Origin: Photorhabdus laumondii subsp. laumondii
Lineage (GTDB): Bacteria; Pseudomonadota; Gammaproteobacteria; Enterobacterales; Enterobacteriaceae
DNA length: 64,000 nucleotides
Assembly (NCBI RefSeq): GCF_003343245.1
Contig: NZ_CP024901.1
Span: 1,798,001 to 1,862,000 of the forward strand
Reading direction: 5' to 3'
Shown here: piece after piece, positions 35,617 to 44,288 of the stretch
How the letters are laid out: each line of letters begins with the position of its first letter
How positions within the stretch are numbered: position 1 is the first letter of the stretch
The notes under the pieces: model-generated
What the model was told of the DNA's origin: nothing
Databases searched by the model: none
The model's input: the letters and a program-made list of their open reading frames with translations, nothing else
Program-made: the position numbers and the translations under genes

Positions 35617-36312
35617 TTAACTCATATTTAACCACTCGATGAGCGCTTTGTTCACTTCTTCTGGCTGCTCAAGTGTTGTGGCATGTCCACACCTGTATAA
35701 TTTAATTAATTTTGCGTTTGGTATCTTTTCAGCCATTTCTTCTGAATATTCAGGTGGAGTTATGGTGTCACTGTCACCGACAAGAACCAATGTAGGTACA
35801 CTGATATGGGTTAAAATATTTCGATTATCTGTACGATCACCTAAAGCCTTGGATTGACGAACATAAGCATCAAAGCCAGTTTCTTTCCCCATGCGAATAA
35901 TAGTATTTATAAGATTTTTATCGTGCTGACGAGATTTGTGCACTCCTGTGGTAGCCATATTTTTTAAGATTTCTTCGAAATTTTCCAGAGTGGTTTTATT
36001 TAGTAAATTTTCTCTCATCTTTTTTTGCTCTTCTGTCTCTGGACGCGCAGAGCTATTAAGTAAAGCTAATCGGCTTACGCGCTCCGGAGCTAACTTCATT
36101 ATTTCCAGACAAATGAAACCTCCCATAGACATGCCAGCAAGAGAAAAATAGGAAGGTGCCTTCTGGATGATATCTTTCGCCATTTCTGTAAGACTACTAC
36201 CTTCCAGTATTGATGGTATTGTAACGGAACTATGCTTCCAAAGATTAGGTATTTGGTAGGCAAATAACTCGGATGTGCATAAATGACCGGGGATGATGAT
36301 TGTTGGTTCCAT
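35617..36312 (-). CDS. Alpha/beta hydrolase, first of operon
   Basis: 231-residue alpha/beta-hydrolase: IIIPGHLCTSELFAYQ at the oxyanion position, elbow LAGMSMGGFICLEI, acid in VLVGDSDTITPP and His in YRCGHATTLEQPEEVN. The compact form resembles MhpC/BioH-type hydrolases without a clear cap insertion. It is first in the minus-strand series hydrolase-hydrolase-aldolase-HTH. A ggaaa motif precedes the ATG. No signal peptide is seen. Confidence 0.83.
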   Translation of the reverse strand: MEPTIIIPGHLCTSELFAYQIPNLWKHSSVTIPSILEGSSLTEMAKDIIQKAPSYFSLAGMSMGGFICLEIMKLAPERVSRLALLNSSARPETEEQKKMRENLLNKTTLENFEEILKNMATTGVHKSRQHDKNLINTIIRMGKETGFDAYVRQSKALGDRTDNRNILTHISVPTLVLVGDSDTITPPEYSEEMAEKIPNAKLIKLYRCGHATTLEQPEEVNKALIEWLNMS

Positions 36313-36590
36313 ATTGGATTTCCTTGCATTAATATTACTGTTTTTTTATACAGTACGGCATATAAAAAGTCAACTTTTTAGTATTTATTAGAAAGCAGTA
36401 GCATGCCTACGGTGTGAGCTAAAACGCTGTAAGAAGAGTGCGCTATATTGAGATTGAATGATTTTATAAAAAAATATTTATTTGTTTGGGGATGATTTTA
36501 ATTGTCCCTGTTTTATTTGTGAATGTTAATTTTTTATATGAGAAAAATTAAAAGACATTAGATTGCCTTAACGATAGTTATAAGCATAGG
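36313..36590. promoter_or_regulatory. AT-rich region upstream of the hydrolase operon
   Basis: No gene seen. It must contain the promoter of the hydrolase operon (minus strand). At its right end ttaacg (36568) and tataaa (36591), 17 bp apart, form a candidate plus-strand promoter for the structured RNA that follows. Confidence 0.4.
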
Positions 36591-36600
36591 TATAAAGAAA

Positions 36601-36676
36601 GGGGGGCGTATCTGTTAGTTCGCTTCGCTTACTGCTTAACAAGGTTGCCCCTGAGCAGCCCTATCCCCCCTTTTTT
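36601..36676 (+). ncRNA. Candidate structured small RNA (three-way junction) or bidirectional terminator
   Basis: About 76 nt closed by gggggg (36601-36606) and cccccc (36665-36670), followed at once by tttttt. Two internal hairpins fit: gttag/cttaac and ggttgc/gcagcc with loop ccctga. A candidate promoter (ttaacg-17 bp-tataaa) predicts a start near the first G. On the minus strand the same element would also end with ccccccttt, so it could instead be the terminator of the PhnA-domain gene. I do not recognise a known RNA family. Confidence 0.45.
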
Positions 36677-36716
36677 ATCGGCAAATTCAGTAAATAAAAT
36701 CGATAGAAAAGGCGAC

Positions 36717-36938
36717 TTATCCTACTTTTTTCAGAAAACAGGTTTTCAGTACTAACCCTCTGATTTTATCTGCGTTACATTCGATTTCATCTTCACGATG
36801 GGTAAGACGGATATTTTTAATCAAAGTGCCGCGTTTTAACGTTGCTGATGTGCCTTTTACTTTTAGATCTTTGATGACCTGTACAGAATCGCCATCATTA
36901 AGTAGGGTGCCATTGCTGTCTTTTACTTCGTTGTCCAT
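36717..36938 (-). CDS. PhnA/YjdM C-terminal domain protein
   Basis: 73-residue protein equivalent to the C-terminal domain of YjdM/PhnA: VKDSNGTLLNDGDSVQVIKDLKVKG, then TLKRGTLIKNIRLT and IRGLVLKTCFLKKV. The N-terminal zinc ribbon of E. coli YjdM (111 residues) is absent; single-domain forms of this size occur widely. The historic phosphonate link is unproven, and the function is unknown. A monocistronic gene with a tgaggaaatag-type leader before the ATG. Confidence 0.85.
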   Translation of the reverse strand: MDNEVKDSNGTLLNDGDSVQVIKDLKVKGTSATLKRGTLIKNIRLTHREDEIECNADKIRGLVLKTCFLKKVG

Positions 36939-37085
36939 TTTGCTATTTCCTCAAGTTATTTCTGAAAATAAGTGTGGATTATAGACAGTTTGTACTGATT
37001 TTTAAAGAATATGACGAAATTTATCCGAATGGAGGGCATTTTATGATGTTTTGCCGTGTCGGATCTTGGTAATGAAAGGCTAATG

Positions 37086-37115
37086 TAAACAGGACCCTGT
37101 GTTAATAGGGGCCTG
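37086..37115 (-). terminator. Hairpin downstream of the dps remnant
   Basis: caggaccc/ggggcctg stem (one mismatch) around a 10-nt loop. On the minus strand it is followed by tttacatt. It probably served dps before an ERIC derivative was inserted between. Confidence 0.5.
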
Positions 37116-37130
37116 TAAGTCTCAGAGCTC

Positions 37131-37207
37131 TATACCCGTTATCTTTCAAGTTGCCTCTTTGTTGGCTCCCTTGCCGCCGCGATGCATCTTGAAATCCATA
37201 GGGTGCA
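37131..37207. repeat. ERIC/IRU repeat, internally deleted
   Basis: Both outer arms are present (tatacccgttatctttcaag and gatgcatcttgaaatccata), but about 50 bp of the core from ggctgcactc to gggattcgc is missing. The right end reads gggtgcata. Confidence 0.88.
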
Positions 37208-37229
37208 TAATATGGTGGCTCTTTATATT

Positions 37230-37577
37230 TTACTGCTCAACGCTTGCTTCAATAAACCATAAGAATTTGTCGAGATCACGGGAGGCGGCGGTTAACATAT
37301 CTGCGGTGTTTTCATCTTCAACTTCGTTCAGCGCTTTGCGGATATCATTAGCGACAACAGCATAACGGTCGGCCAGTGCTTTTAGATGGTCCTGCACGTC
37401 ATGGATATTTGTTGGGTAGCTTTTCAGTGCTGTGTGTCTATTAACTTCTTGTACGGTGCCGAGAGCTATTCCACCAAGTTGTACGACTCTTTCTGCAAAG
37501 ATATCTGAATGTTCAATAATTGTGGCACGAAAGGTATCCAGCATTTCATGGATGGAAATGAAATTTTTGCCACGCAT
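37230..37577 (-). pseudogene. dps: Dps ferritin-like protein, N-terminally truncated
   Basis: 115 codons matching residues from about 53 to the end of E. coli Dps (167 residues): [19 protein letters not shown], the ferroxidase Asp and Glu in [31 protein letters not shown] and [14 protein letters not shown]. Immediately upstream the four preceding Dps residues AHWN, including the ferroxidase His, are still encoded in frame. A TAA stop precedes them, and the remaining roughly 48 N-terminal codons are not recognisable. The fold's first helix and one metal ligand are lost, so it is probably non-functional. Position next to rhtA matches E. coli. Confidence 0.8.
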
Positions 37578-37810
37578 GTTCCAATGTGCTTAATAATTTC
37601 CCCTGGATGTTAATAATGAGTTTTTCGTTGGCGAGATGAATGTAACTCGATATTAGTCTTAAATCATATAGTTTATTCCTATTAAATCAATAGTTAATTT
37701 TTATAGGGAAATATTCACTATAAAATTCTTAGATTAATATTGAAAAGTATAATAATTTATCAGGTAAATCTGCGTGAATAATTTTGTTATGAATGAGTTT
37801 CTTTATTTAT

Positions 37811-37842
37811 AAAAAACCGGAGAATGACTTTACTCCTCCGGC
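37811..37842 (-). terminator. Terminator of rhtA
   Basis: On the minus strand ccggag ... ctccgg is followed by tttttt. It lies about 30 bp after the rhtA stop and is a good rho-independent terminator. Confidence 0.8.
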
Positions 37843-37871
37843 TTCTATTTCATTTCGATTAAATAAAATGA

Positions 37872-38765
37872 TTAATCAACTTCGGTGATTTTAGGTTTTC
37901 TTTTTATTGTTGATGTAGAACCGATGGAGGCAAAAATAATACAGAACAGCGCCAGCCATTGCGTTATAGTTAAATGTTCATTCAGAAACACAATACCAGA
38001 TAGCGCACCCAGTGCGGGTTCAAGACTCATTAGAGTACCAAATGTTTGTGCAGGTAAACGGGTTAGGGCAATCATTTCTAGTGTATATGGGAATGCAGTA
38101 GACAGAATCGCAATTGCCAGTGCCAGAGGGAGAATTGACATATCAAATAATAGTTCTGGCCCCGTTTGTATTAAACCGACAGGGAAAAATATCATAGCAG
38201 CGATAAATGAACCAATAGACACCGTTGCTGCTCCATGACCTGCACCGGCGCGTTGGCCGAAAATAATATACAGTGCCCAGCAAACACCTGCGCTGAGTGC
38301 ATAAATAATCCCTATAGGATCTAAACTATTAATATTATTATTGCCAATGGGGAGTAGGAAAGCTAAGCCGGCGATAACCAATGCCACCCAAAGAAAATCT
38401 ATTGGTCGGCGTGATGAAAACATAGCTACAGCCAATGGGCCGGTAAATTCAAGGGCCACGGCAATACCTAAAGGAATAGTTGTCAGTGCCATATAGAATG
38501 TATAATTCATCGCGCCAAGAGCAATACCATATGTAAGCAGTGGCATGATGGATTTTCGGCTAAAACGCAGGCGCCAGGGTTTAAAAATAATAAACAGAAT
38601 GAGAGTTCCAAGACCTAGGCGCAGTGCGGTAACACCCGGTGCACCGATGACCGGAAACAGCGTTTTGGCAAGAGAAGCACCGCCCTGAATTGATGTCATA
38701 GCCAGTAGTAACAGTATTACAGGTATTAATGGAAAGGCACTCTTTTGGAGCTTGGAAGGAGACAT
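37872..38765 (-). CDS. rhtA: Threonine/homoserine exporter RhtA
   Basis: 297-residue EamA/DMT-family exporter with ten hydrophobic segments in two repeats. It keeps the RhtA signatures SIQGGASLAKTLFPVIGAPGVTALRLGLGTL, IPLGIAVALEFTGPLAVAMFSSRRP and RLPAQTFGTLMSLEPALGAL. It exports threonine, homoserine and related compounds. Its position next to dps is as in E. coli. Divergent region upstream contains two ERIC copies. Confidence 0.94.
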   Translation of the reverse strand: MSPSKLQKSAFPLIPVILLLLAMTSIQGGASLAKTLFPVIGAPGVTALRLGLGTLILFIIFKPWRLRFSRKSIMPLLTYGIALGAMNYTFYMALTTIPLGIAVALEFTGPLAVAMFSSRRPIDFLWVALVIAGLAFLLPIGNNNINSLDPIGIIYALSAGVCWALYIIFGQRAGAGHGAATVSIGSFIAAMIFFPVGLIQTGPELLFDMSILPLALAIAILSTAFPYTLEMIALTRLPAQTFGTLMSLEPALGALSGIVFLNEHLTITQWLALFCIIFASIGSTSTIKRKPKITEVD

Positions 38766-39035
38766 CCGGGCAAAACCTCAATTAAAATCAAGTGATCTGA
38801 CCGATAATCTTCGCAGTGAAATGCAGATAACTCAATAGGTTTAGAGAATATAATTTTAGCGAAATATTTTTCATTTATTAGACTATTTTATATGTTTATA
38901 GTGAGATTAAATTTCATTATTGGTGTATAATTCTGGTATGGATTTACATTGTATTTTAATATGTTGATAATTTAGGAATTACAAGTGATGAAGGTATTTA
39001 TTATCATCTGATTGATGCTTGATTTCATATCATAA

Positions 39036-39162
39036 TATACCCAATGGATTTCAAAATGGATCGCGACGATAAGGGAGTGAATCCCCAGGAGCATAGCAAA
39101 CTATGTGACCGGGGTGAGCGAGAGCGGCCAACAAAGAGGCAACTTGAAAGATAACGGATATA
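39036..39162. repeat. ERIC/IRU repeat, full-length copy 8
   Basis: 127 bp (tatacccaatgg to aacggatata), slightly diverged from the other copies (gcgaccggcc-type changes near the right arm). Confidence 0.92.
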
Positions 39163-39272
39163 ATTAAGAATAAGTTATGATTAATGCTAATATTGAATAT
39201 GAAAGAAACCGTTTTTATTTTGTTTTCTTGGTATCAGTTTTATAAGTGAGTTGTATGATTGTGATACTAACG

Positions 39273-39399
39273 TATACCCTATGGATTTCAAGATGGATCG
39301 CGACGGCAAGGGAACGAATCCCCGGGAGCATAGCAAACTATGTGACCGGGGTGAGTGAGTGCAGCCAACAAAGAAGCAACTTGAAAGATGACGGGTATA
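39273..39399. repeat. ERIC/IRU repeat, full-length copy 9
   Basis: 127 bp (tataccctatgg to gacgggtata), 110 bp after the previous copy in the same orientation and 45 bp upstream of the LOG-family gene. Confidence 0.93.
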
Positions 39400-39444
39400 T
39401 AATCCTATTTTTCATGTGAAGGTAAAGTAACAGGAGCTAAGATA

Positions 39445-40008
39445 ATGAAAAGTATTGCTGTTTATTGTGGTTCAAGTCTGGGTATATCTGAAATCTATAA
39501 AGAAAATGTCATTATCTTCGCAAAGGAATTGGTTAAACGTAATCTTACGCTCATTTATGGTGGCGCAAGTGTGGGCATTATGGGAACTGTTGCTAATACG
39601 GTTTTGGCAGAGGGTGGGAAAGTCATTGGTGTTATTCCAACATTATTGGAGTCGCGGGAAATATCACATAAAAATCTGACAGAATTATACGTTGTTGAAA
39701 CTATGCATCAGCGTAAAAACAAAATGATTGAGTTAGCTGATGGTTTTGTTGCTTTGCCTGGGGGTTTTGGCACATTGGAAGAGTTCAGTGAGGTATTTAC
39801 CTGGAGTCAGATTGGGTTACATACGAAACCTTGCGGTATTCTTAATATTAATAACTTTTATGATCCGTTAATTGCGATGATTAATAAAATGGCTGATGAA
39901 CAATTCTTACATGAAAAATATCGTCATATGGCAATAATTGAGCAAGATCCTGCTATCTTACTCGATCGTTTTAATACTTATCGGTCGCCATCTATAAAAA
40001 CATATTAA
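39445..40008 (+). CDS. LOG-family protein (cytokinin riboside 5'-monophosphate phosphoribohydrolase-like)
   Basis: 187-residue Rossmann protein of the LOG/YvdD family once named lysine decarboxylase. Visible: IAVYCGSS at the start, LIYGGASVGIMGTVAN, and the family motif MHQRKNKMIELADGFVALPGGFGTLEEF (PGGxGTxxE). Such enzymes release a base from nucleoside monophosphates. aggagc precedes the ATG. It stands alone between ERIC copies and an aegerolysin-like gene, with a hairpin downstream at 40093-40120. Confidence 0.9.
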   Translation: MKSIAVYCGSSLGISEIYKENVIIFAKELVKRNLTLIYGGASVGIMGTVANTVLAEGGKVIGVIPTLLESREISHKNLTELYVVETMHQRKNKMIELADGFVALPGGFGTLEEFSEVFTWSQIGLHTKPCGILNINNFYDPLIAMINKMADEQFLHEKYRHMAIIEQDPAILLDRFNTYRSPSIKTY

Positions 40009-40092
40009 AATCAATTTCATAATAAAAAAGCGATATCATTGTAATGTGTAAATAAGAAACCAGAAAATAGAATTTAAACTGATAAGAGAATT

Positions 40093-40120
40093 AAAAATAG
40101 TGGCTAGAAGTCACTATTTT
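40093..40120 (+). terminator. Hairpin after the LOG-family gene
   Basis: 9-bp inverted repeat aaaatagtg/cactatttt with a short loop, ending in tttt; probable rho-independent terminator about 85 bp after the stop. Confidence 0.6.
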
Positions 40121-40203
40121 AATCAGGTTGAGTTGATTGTATTAGCCAGAATGGAGATATGATCCACTTTAATAAAAGAGAGGGTGGTACAGAAATAATC
40201 AGC

Positions 40204-40226
40204 ATTTACCTTTAATTAAGGTAAAT
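40204..40226 (-). repeat. Small inverted repeat
   Basis: atttacctt/aaggtaaat with a 5-nt loop. It resembles the lipase-type hairpins in size, but the sequence differs. Its role is unknown; it may be a second terminator in this gap. Confidence 0.4.
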
Positions 40227-40240
40227 AAAAATGTTGTTTC

Positions 40241-40306
40241 TCGAAATAAATAAACCATTCCTGTTGTATAGATATTAATTAAAATATCTTCTCACAGGAA
40301 TGGTTG
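40241..40306 (-). terminator. Long hairpin after the aegerolysin-like gene
   Basis: Perfect 11-bp stem accattcctgt/acaggaatggt enclosing a second stem gatatt/aatatc, followed on the minus strand by ttatttattt. It lies 21 bp after the stop codon of the gene. Confidence 0.65.
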
Positions 40307-40326
40307 TTAATACTAGTGATTAAGTA

Positions 40327-40737
40327 TTAGCTTACAATCATATATTCTACTACTGGATTATTACCGCCATCTGCTGTATAGGATAAATGTAAATCATCAC
40401 CTAAATAATCGGTTGAGATTGAATAGCTGCTGCTGCCAATCAAAGGGTTACTCCATGTAATATAGATACTATAGATTTCGCCTTTGCTATCCACAAATAC
40501 ATAAGTACAGCGCCCTGCAACACCACCTATCAGGCTGTTTGAATCACTTCTCCAAATCGCTTTTCCAGGTGTGCTATCATTGCTTCTATTAATGACTTGA
40601 GGAGGAAGAGTAGTCCACTCACCTTGATCCAGACGAATAGAATCCTGGATAAGTTTAAGTTTATATGGTGATTTGTTAGTTACTTTTGCAATAACGCTAA
40701 TTGGTGCTTTTAAAGAAATTACTTCGATCTCTGACAT
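40327..40737 (-). CDS. Aegerolysin-like small beta-sandwich protein
   Basis: 136-residue protein with no signal peptide or membrane segment. The pattern KAPISVIAKVTNKSPYKLKL, then LDQGEWTTLPPQVI, then IWRSDSNSLIGGVAGRCTYV and IYITWSNPLIGSSSYSI fits aegerolysins and related Bacillus crystal proteins: N-terminal strand, a central W...S.S...G..G segment and a WDNP-like motif. Aegerolysins bind membrane lipids and can pair with pore-forming partners; no partner is adjacent. Assignment is by pattern only. A strong gaggtaat leader precedes the ATG. The gene is isolated in AT-rich sequence, suggesting horizontal acquisition. Confidence 0.55.
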   Translation of the reverse strand: MSEIEVISLKAPISVIAKVTNKSPYKLKLIQDSIRLDQGEWTTLPPQVINRSNDSTPGKAIWRSDSNSLIGGVAGRCTYVFVDSKGEIYSIYITWSNPLIGSSSYSISTDYLGDDLHLSYTADGGNNPVVEYMIVS

Positions 40738-41841
40738 AATATTACCTCTTGTGATTGATTTTAAAAATATAATTAATAAATTCCAGGATTTTAATTCAAC
40801 CTGTTATGGTTATATAAAATCACTTGGGGTGGAACTAACCTTCTTAGCTATATTGGATAGCTTATTTTTACTTCTTATTAGAATTCCGTTTCTTTATGTT
40901 TCCTAAAAGTCAATTTTTATATCTGAGTCTTTTTATTTATCGTTATCACCATTTTATTACCATTTTTAATAATTTTAATAATTTTAATCTTTTAAAATAT
41001 TAAAATTAAAAGCAAGCTATTTATTCATTGGTGTAGATAAAAAGATTTATTTTGTCTCGATGTTTTTTAAGATACCTTTTCTCTCAGATAAAAGTCAATT
41101 TTTTTGATCTTGGTGTTTTATTATAAAATAACAACCGGTTAATTATATTTTCGTACTTAAAAACGTAGATATAAATGATAAAATATGTCTATGTTTTTAA
41201 TAACTAATATATAAAACAACTATAATGACAAACAAAAATAGGCCGCTGGGTCTATGATGAATGATAATAATTTTATTATTTTTTTGAGCATTAATTCATC
41301 ATTATATTGATGAGATGTTAATATGTTGTAATATTGAATGAGTATAACTTAGTAACAGATTGTATTTATTTTGAGTAGTTATAAACGCACTAATTTGATA
41401 AGTCTTTATTATTGCTAAGAAGTTTACTGATTTATTGATTAGCAAATATTTGGATAATTAGGCAAAATTATATTCACTATAGGGACTATTACATCCTTGA
41501 TGAAAAAACTGTAAAAAGGAAATTATTGTGAACGTAATGTCATTAATCCCTAATATGTTTATTTGCAGTGTGCCAATATTGATTTCTCTTATTTTCTTCT
41601 TTTTGCCTGATTTGAAAGCACATTCCGCATAAAATTAAATCACGATATCGTTTTGTCATTCAGAGTACCAGAATGAATTATTCTATTGATTAGCGGCTGG
41701 TGTAATATCTGTTTCAGAATAACGGGTATAGCTCGAATAACGCTCAAAACTCCCCGCGATCTCTTAACACTATTGTGGCATAATGCGCCGTTATCGATTT
41801 TTCCGATTTTCCTTTTGTTTCTAAATGTAAGAGCGAACGCA
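40738..41841. other. Long AT-rich gap before ybiT
   Basis: About 1.1 kb with very low GC and no recognised gene apart from a possible 34-codon frame near its end. The aegerolysin-like gene promoter (minus) and the ybiT promoter (plus) must lie at the edges. The stretch cagaataacgggtata near 41714-41730 resembles the extreme end of an ERIC element. Confidence 0.5.
41528..41632 (+). CDS. Possible small hydrophobic protein (34 aa)
   Basis: GTG-initiated frame with an aagga Shine-Dalgarno about 8 nt upstream. It encodes a single predicted membrane segment (MFICSVPILISLIFFFLP) ending in a short polar tail. No homologue known to me. In AT-rich DNA hydrophobic short frames arise by chance, so this is only a candidate. 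Confidence 0.28.
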   Translation: MNVMSLIPNMFICSVPILISLIFFFLPDLKAHSA

Positions 41842-43437
41842 GTGTTAAGTACAAACAACATCACCATGCAGTTTGGCAGTAAGCCCCTGTTTGAAAACAT
41901 TTCTGTCAAGTTTGGCAACGGTAACCGTTATGGTCTGATTGGCGCTAATGGTTCTGGTAAATCCACTTTTATGAAAATTCTGGGAGGTGATCTGACACCC
42001 TCTGTCGGCAATGTCAGCACCGATCCCAATGAACGTATTGGTAAACTGCGTCAGGATCAGTTTGCTTTTGAAGAGTTCACGGTGTTGGATACCGTGATTA
42101 TGGGGCACACGGAACTGTGGCAGGTAAAGCAGGAGCGTGACCGCATCTATGCCATGGCAGAAATGAGTGAAGAGGATGGCTATCGCGTTGCCGATCTGGA
42201 AGTCGCTTATGGCGAGATGGATGGTTATAGTGCCGAAGCGCGTGCCGGAGAGTTGTTGTTAGGTGTTGGTATTCCAGTAGAACAGCATTACGGTTTGATG
42301 AGCGAAGTGGCACCAGGCTGGAAATTGCGTGTATTGCTGGCTCAAGCGCTGTTTTCTAATCCTGATGTTCTGTTATTGGATGAACCGACGAATAACCTGG
42401 ATATTGATACTATTCGTTGGTTAGAGCAAATACTGAATGAACGAAACAGCACCATGATTATTATTTCCCATGATCGTCACTTCCTGAATACAGTTTGTAC
42501 TCATATGGCCGATCTTGATTACGGTGAGTTGCGTCTGTTCCCCGGTAATTATGATGAATATATGGTTGCCGCCACTCAGGCTCGTGAACGTCTGCTAGCT
42601 GATAATGCGAAGAAGAAAGCACAGATTGCGGAATTGCAGTCTTTTGTCAGCCGTTTTAGTGCTAATGCTTCTAAATCAAAACAGGCGACTTCGCGTGCTC
42701 GTCAGATTGATAAAATCCAGTTGGAAGAAGTTAAAGCATCCAGCCGTCAGAATCCTTATATCCGTTTTGAGCAAGATAAGAAATTGTTCCGTAATGCTCT
42801 GGAATTGGAAGGTTTTACTAAAGGCTATGATAATGGCCCTCTGTTTAAAAATCTTAATCTCCTGCTGGAAGTTGGTGAAAAACTCGCTGTTATTGGTGCT
42901 AACGGTATTGGTAAAACAACTTTCTTGAAAACGCTCGTTGGTGAAACAGAGCCAACCAGTGGTGTAGTTAAGTGGTCTGAAAATAGTAGCATTGGGTACT
43001 ATGCTCAGGATCATGCCAGTGATTTTGACTGTGATCTGACAGTTTTTGACTGGATGAGTCAATGGAAGAGAGAAGGGGATGATGAACAAGCTGTTCGTAG
43101 TGTATTAGGCCGTTTGTTGTTCAGCCAGGATGACATTAAGAAAAAAGTCAAAGTATTATCGGGTGGCGAAAAAGGACGGATGTTATTTGGTAAGTTGATG
43201 ATGCAACAGCCAAATATTCTGATAATGGATGAACCAACAAACCACTTGGATATGGAATCTATTGAATCTTTGAACCTTGCGCTTGAATTGTATAAAGGTA
43301 CTTTGATATTTGTTTCTCATGATCGGGAATTTGTTAGCTCATTGGCAAGCCGAGTGATGGAAATTAAATCTGATAAGGTCATTGATTTCAAAGGTACTTA
43401 TGATGAATATCTAAGAAGTCAGGGAATTATTGAGTAA
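41842..43437 (+). CDS. ybiT: ABC-F family ATPase YbiT
   Basis: 531-residue ABC-F protein with two ATPase domains and no membrane segment; ABC-F proteins act on the ribosome in translation. Domain 1: Walker [10 protein letters not shown], Walker [13 protein letters not shown]. Domain 2: Walker [10 protein letters not shown], signature [12 protein letters not shown], Walker [13 protein letters not shown]. The linker between them is rich in charged residues ([19 protein letters not shown]). I start it at GTG 41842 ([20 protein letters not shown]), which aligns with the E. coli start MLVSSNVTMQFGS; the longer upstream frame has no homology. Confidence 0.96.
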   Translation: MLSTNNITMQFGSKPLFENISVKFGNGNRYGLIGANGSGKSTFMKILGGDLTPSVGNVSTDPNERIGKLRQDQFAFEEFTVLDTVIMGHTELWQVKQERDRIYAMAEMSEEDGYRVADLEVAYGEMDGYSAEARAGELLLGVGIPVEQHYGLMSEVAPGWKLRVLLAQALFSNPDVLLLDEPTNNLDIDTIRWLEQILNERNSTMIIISHDRHFLNTVCTHMADLDYGELRLFPGNYDEYMVAATQARERLLADNAKKKAQIAELQSFVSRFSANASKSKQATSRARQIDKIQLEEVKASSRQNPYIRFEQDKKLFRNALELEGFTKGYDNGPLFKNLNLLLEVGEKLAVIGANGIGKTTFLKTLVGETEPTSGVVKWSENSSIGYYAQDHASDFDCDLTVFDWMSQWKREGDDEQAVRSVLGRLLFSQDDIKKKVKVLSGGEKGRMLFGKLMMQQPNILIMDEPTNHLDMESIESLNLALELYKGTLIFVSHDREFVSSLASRVMEIKSDKVIDFKGTYDEYLRSQGIIE

Positions 43438-43535
43438 TCATCTTGTGGCATAAATCGCCCTGGTTGAGATAACCGGGGCGTGTTATTTCTATTGTTTGTT
43501 ATTTCTATTGCTTGTTATTTCTATCGGTGGATAAA

Positions 43536-44288
43536 TTAACTGTTGCACACTTCGCAATTGGGATCTTTAAGTAATTTAATATCACGAAATTGCATTGTCA
43601 TCGCATCAAACAGTAAAACCTTTCCACTGCTGACTTTGCCATATCCAGTAAGGAGTTTGATGGTTTCCATTGCCTGTAATGTACCGATGGTACCGACCAA
43701 TGGTGCCATAACTCCCGTTTCCACGCACGTTAGATTATTTTCGCCAAACAGTCTGCTCAGGCAACGGTAGCAGGGGGCATTTGGCTGATAAGTAAATGTA
43801 GTGAGTTGTCCTTCCATGCGAATAGCTGCGCCGGAAACCAGTGGCGTTTTCCTTGCCAGACACAGGCGGTTCAGTTGCTCGCGGATTGTTACATTATCAG
43901 TACAATCCAAGACAACATCATTCTGGCTGATAAGTTCATCTAGCGCTTGATCTTCCAGTAATCCATTAACGGTTTTAATCGTGACATGTGGGTTTATTGC
44001 TCGGAGTGTCAACTGGGCTGAATGCACTTTAGCCATGCCGATACGTTCATCTCGATGTAGGATCTGCCGTTGCAAGTTCGAGAGAGAAACGGTATCAAAA
44101 TCCAGCAGTGTTATTGTTCCCACACCTGCTGCGGTCAAATACTGGGATGCTGCGCAACCTAAACCACCGGCACCAACTATCAGGATCGCCGAAGATTTCA
44201 ATTTTTCCTGACCGTCAAAATCGAACCCGCGTAGAACAATCTGGCGGTTATAGCGTAGGGTTTCTGCATCTGTTAGTTCAATGGTCAT
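43536..44288 (-). CDS. moeB: Molybdopterin-synthase adenylyltransferase MoeB
   Basis: 250-residue E1-like enzyme that adenylates the C-terminal glycine of MoaD. Nucleotide loop GAGGLGCAASQYLTAAGVG, LSNLQRQILHRDERIG, the DCTDN segment, and zinc CxxC pairs (CYRCL and CEVC). The conserved Cys is in LTCVETGVMAPLVG. It starts at the moeA stop (overlapping by 1 bp), so moeA-moeB form an operon as in E. coli. Contrast with the second E1-like enzyme here, MccB at 16.5 kb, which has an N-terminal peptide-clamp domain. Confidence 0.96.
   Translation of the reverse strand: MTIELTDAETLRYNRQIVLRGFDFDGQEKLKSSAILIVGAGGLGCAASQYLTAAGVGTITLLDFDTVSLSNLQRQILHRDERIGMAKVHSAQLTLRAINPHVTIKTVNGLLEDQALDELISQNDVVLDCTDNVTIREQLNRLCLARKTPLVSGAAIRMEGQLTTFTYQPNAPCYRCLSRLFGENNLTCVETGVMAPLVGTIGTLQAMETIKLLTGYGKVSSGKVLLFDAMTMQFRDIKLLKDPNCEVCNS

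Noticed and set aside
41686..41841. N-terminal extension of YbiT
   Set aside because: The 52 extra residues have no similarity to the family, and the GTG at 41842 aligns with the known start.
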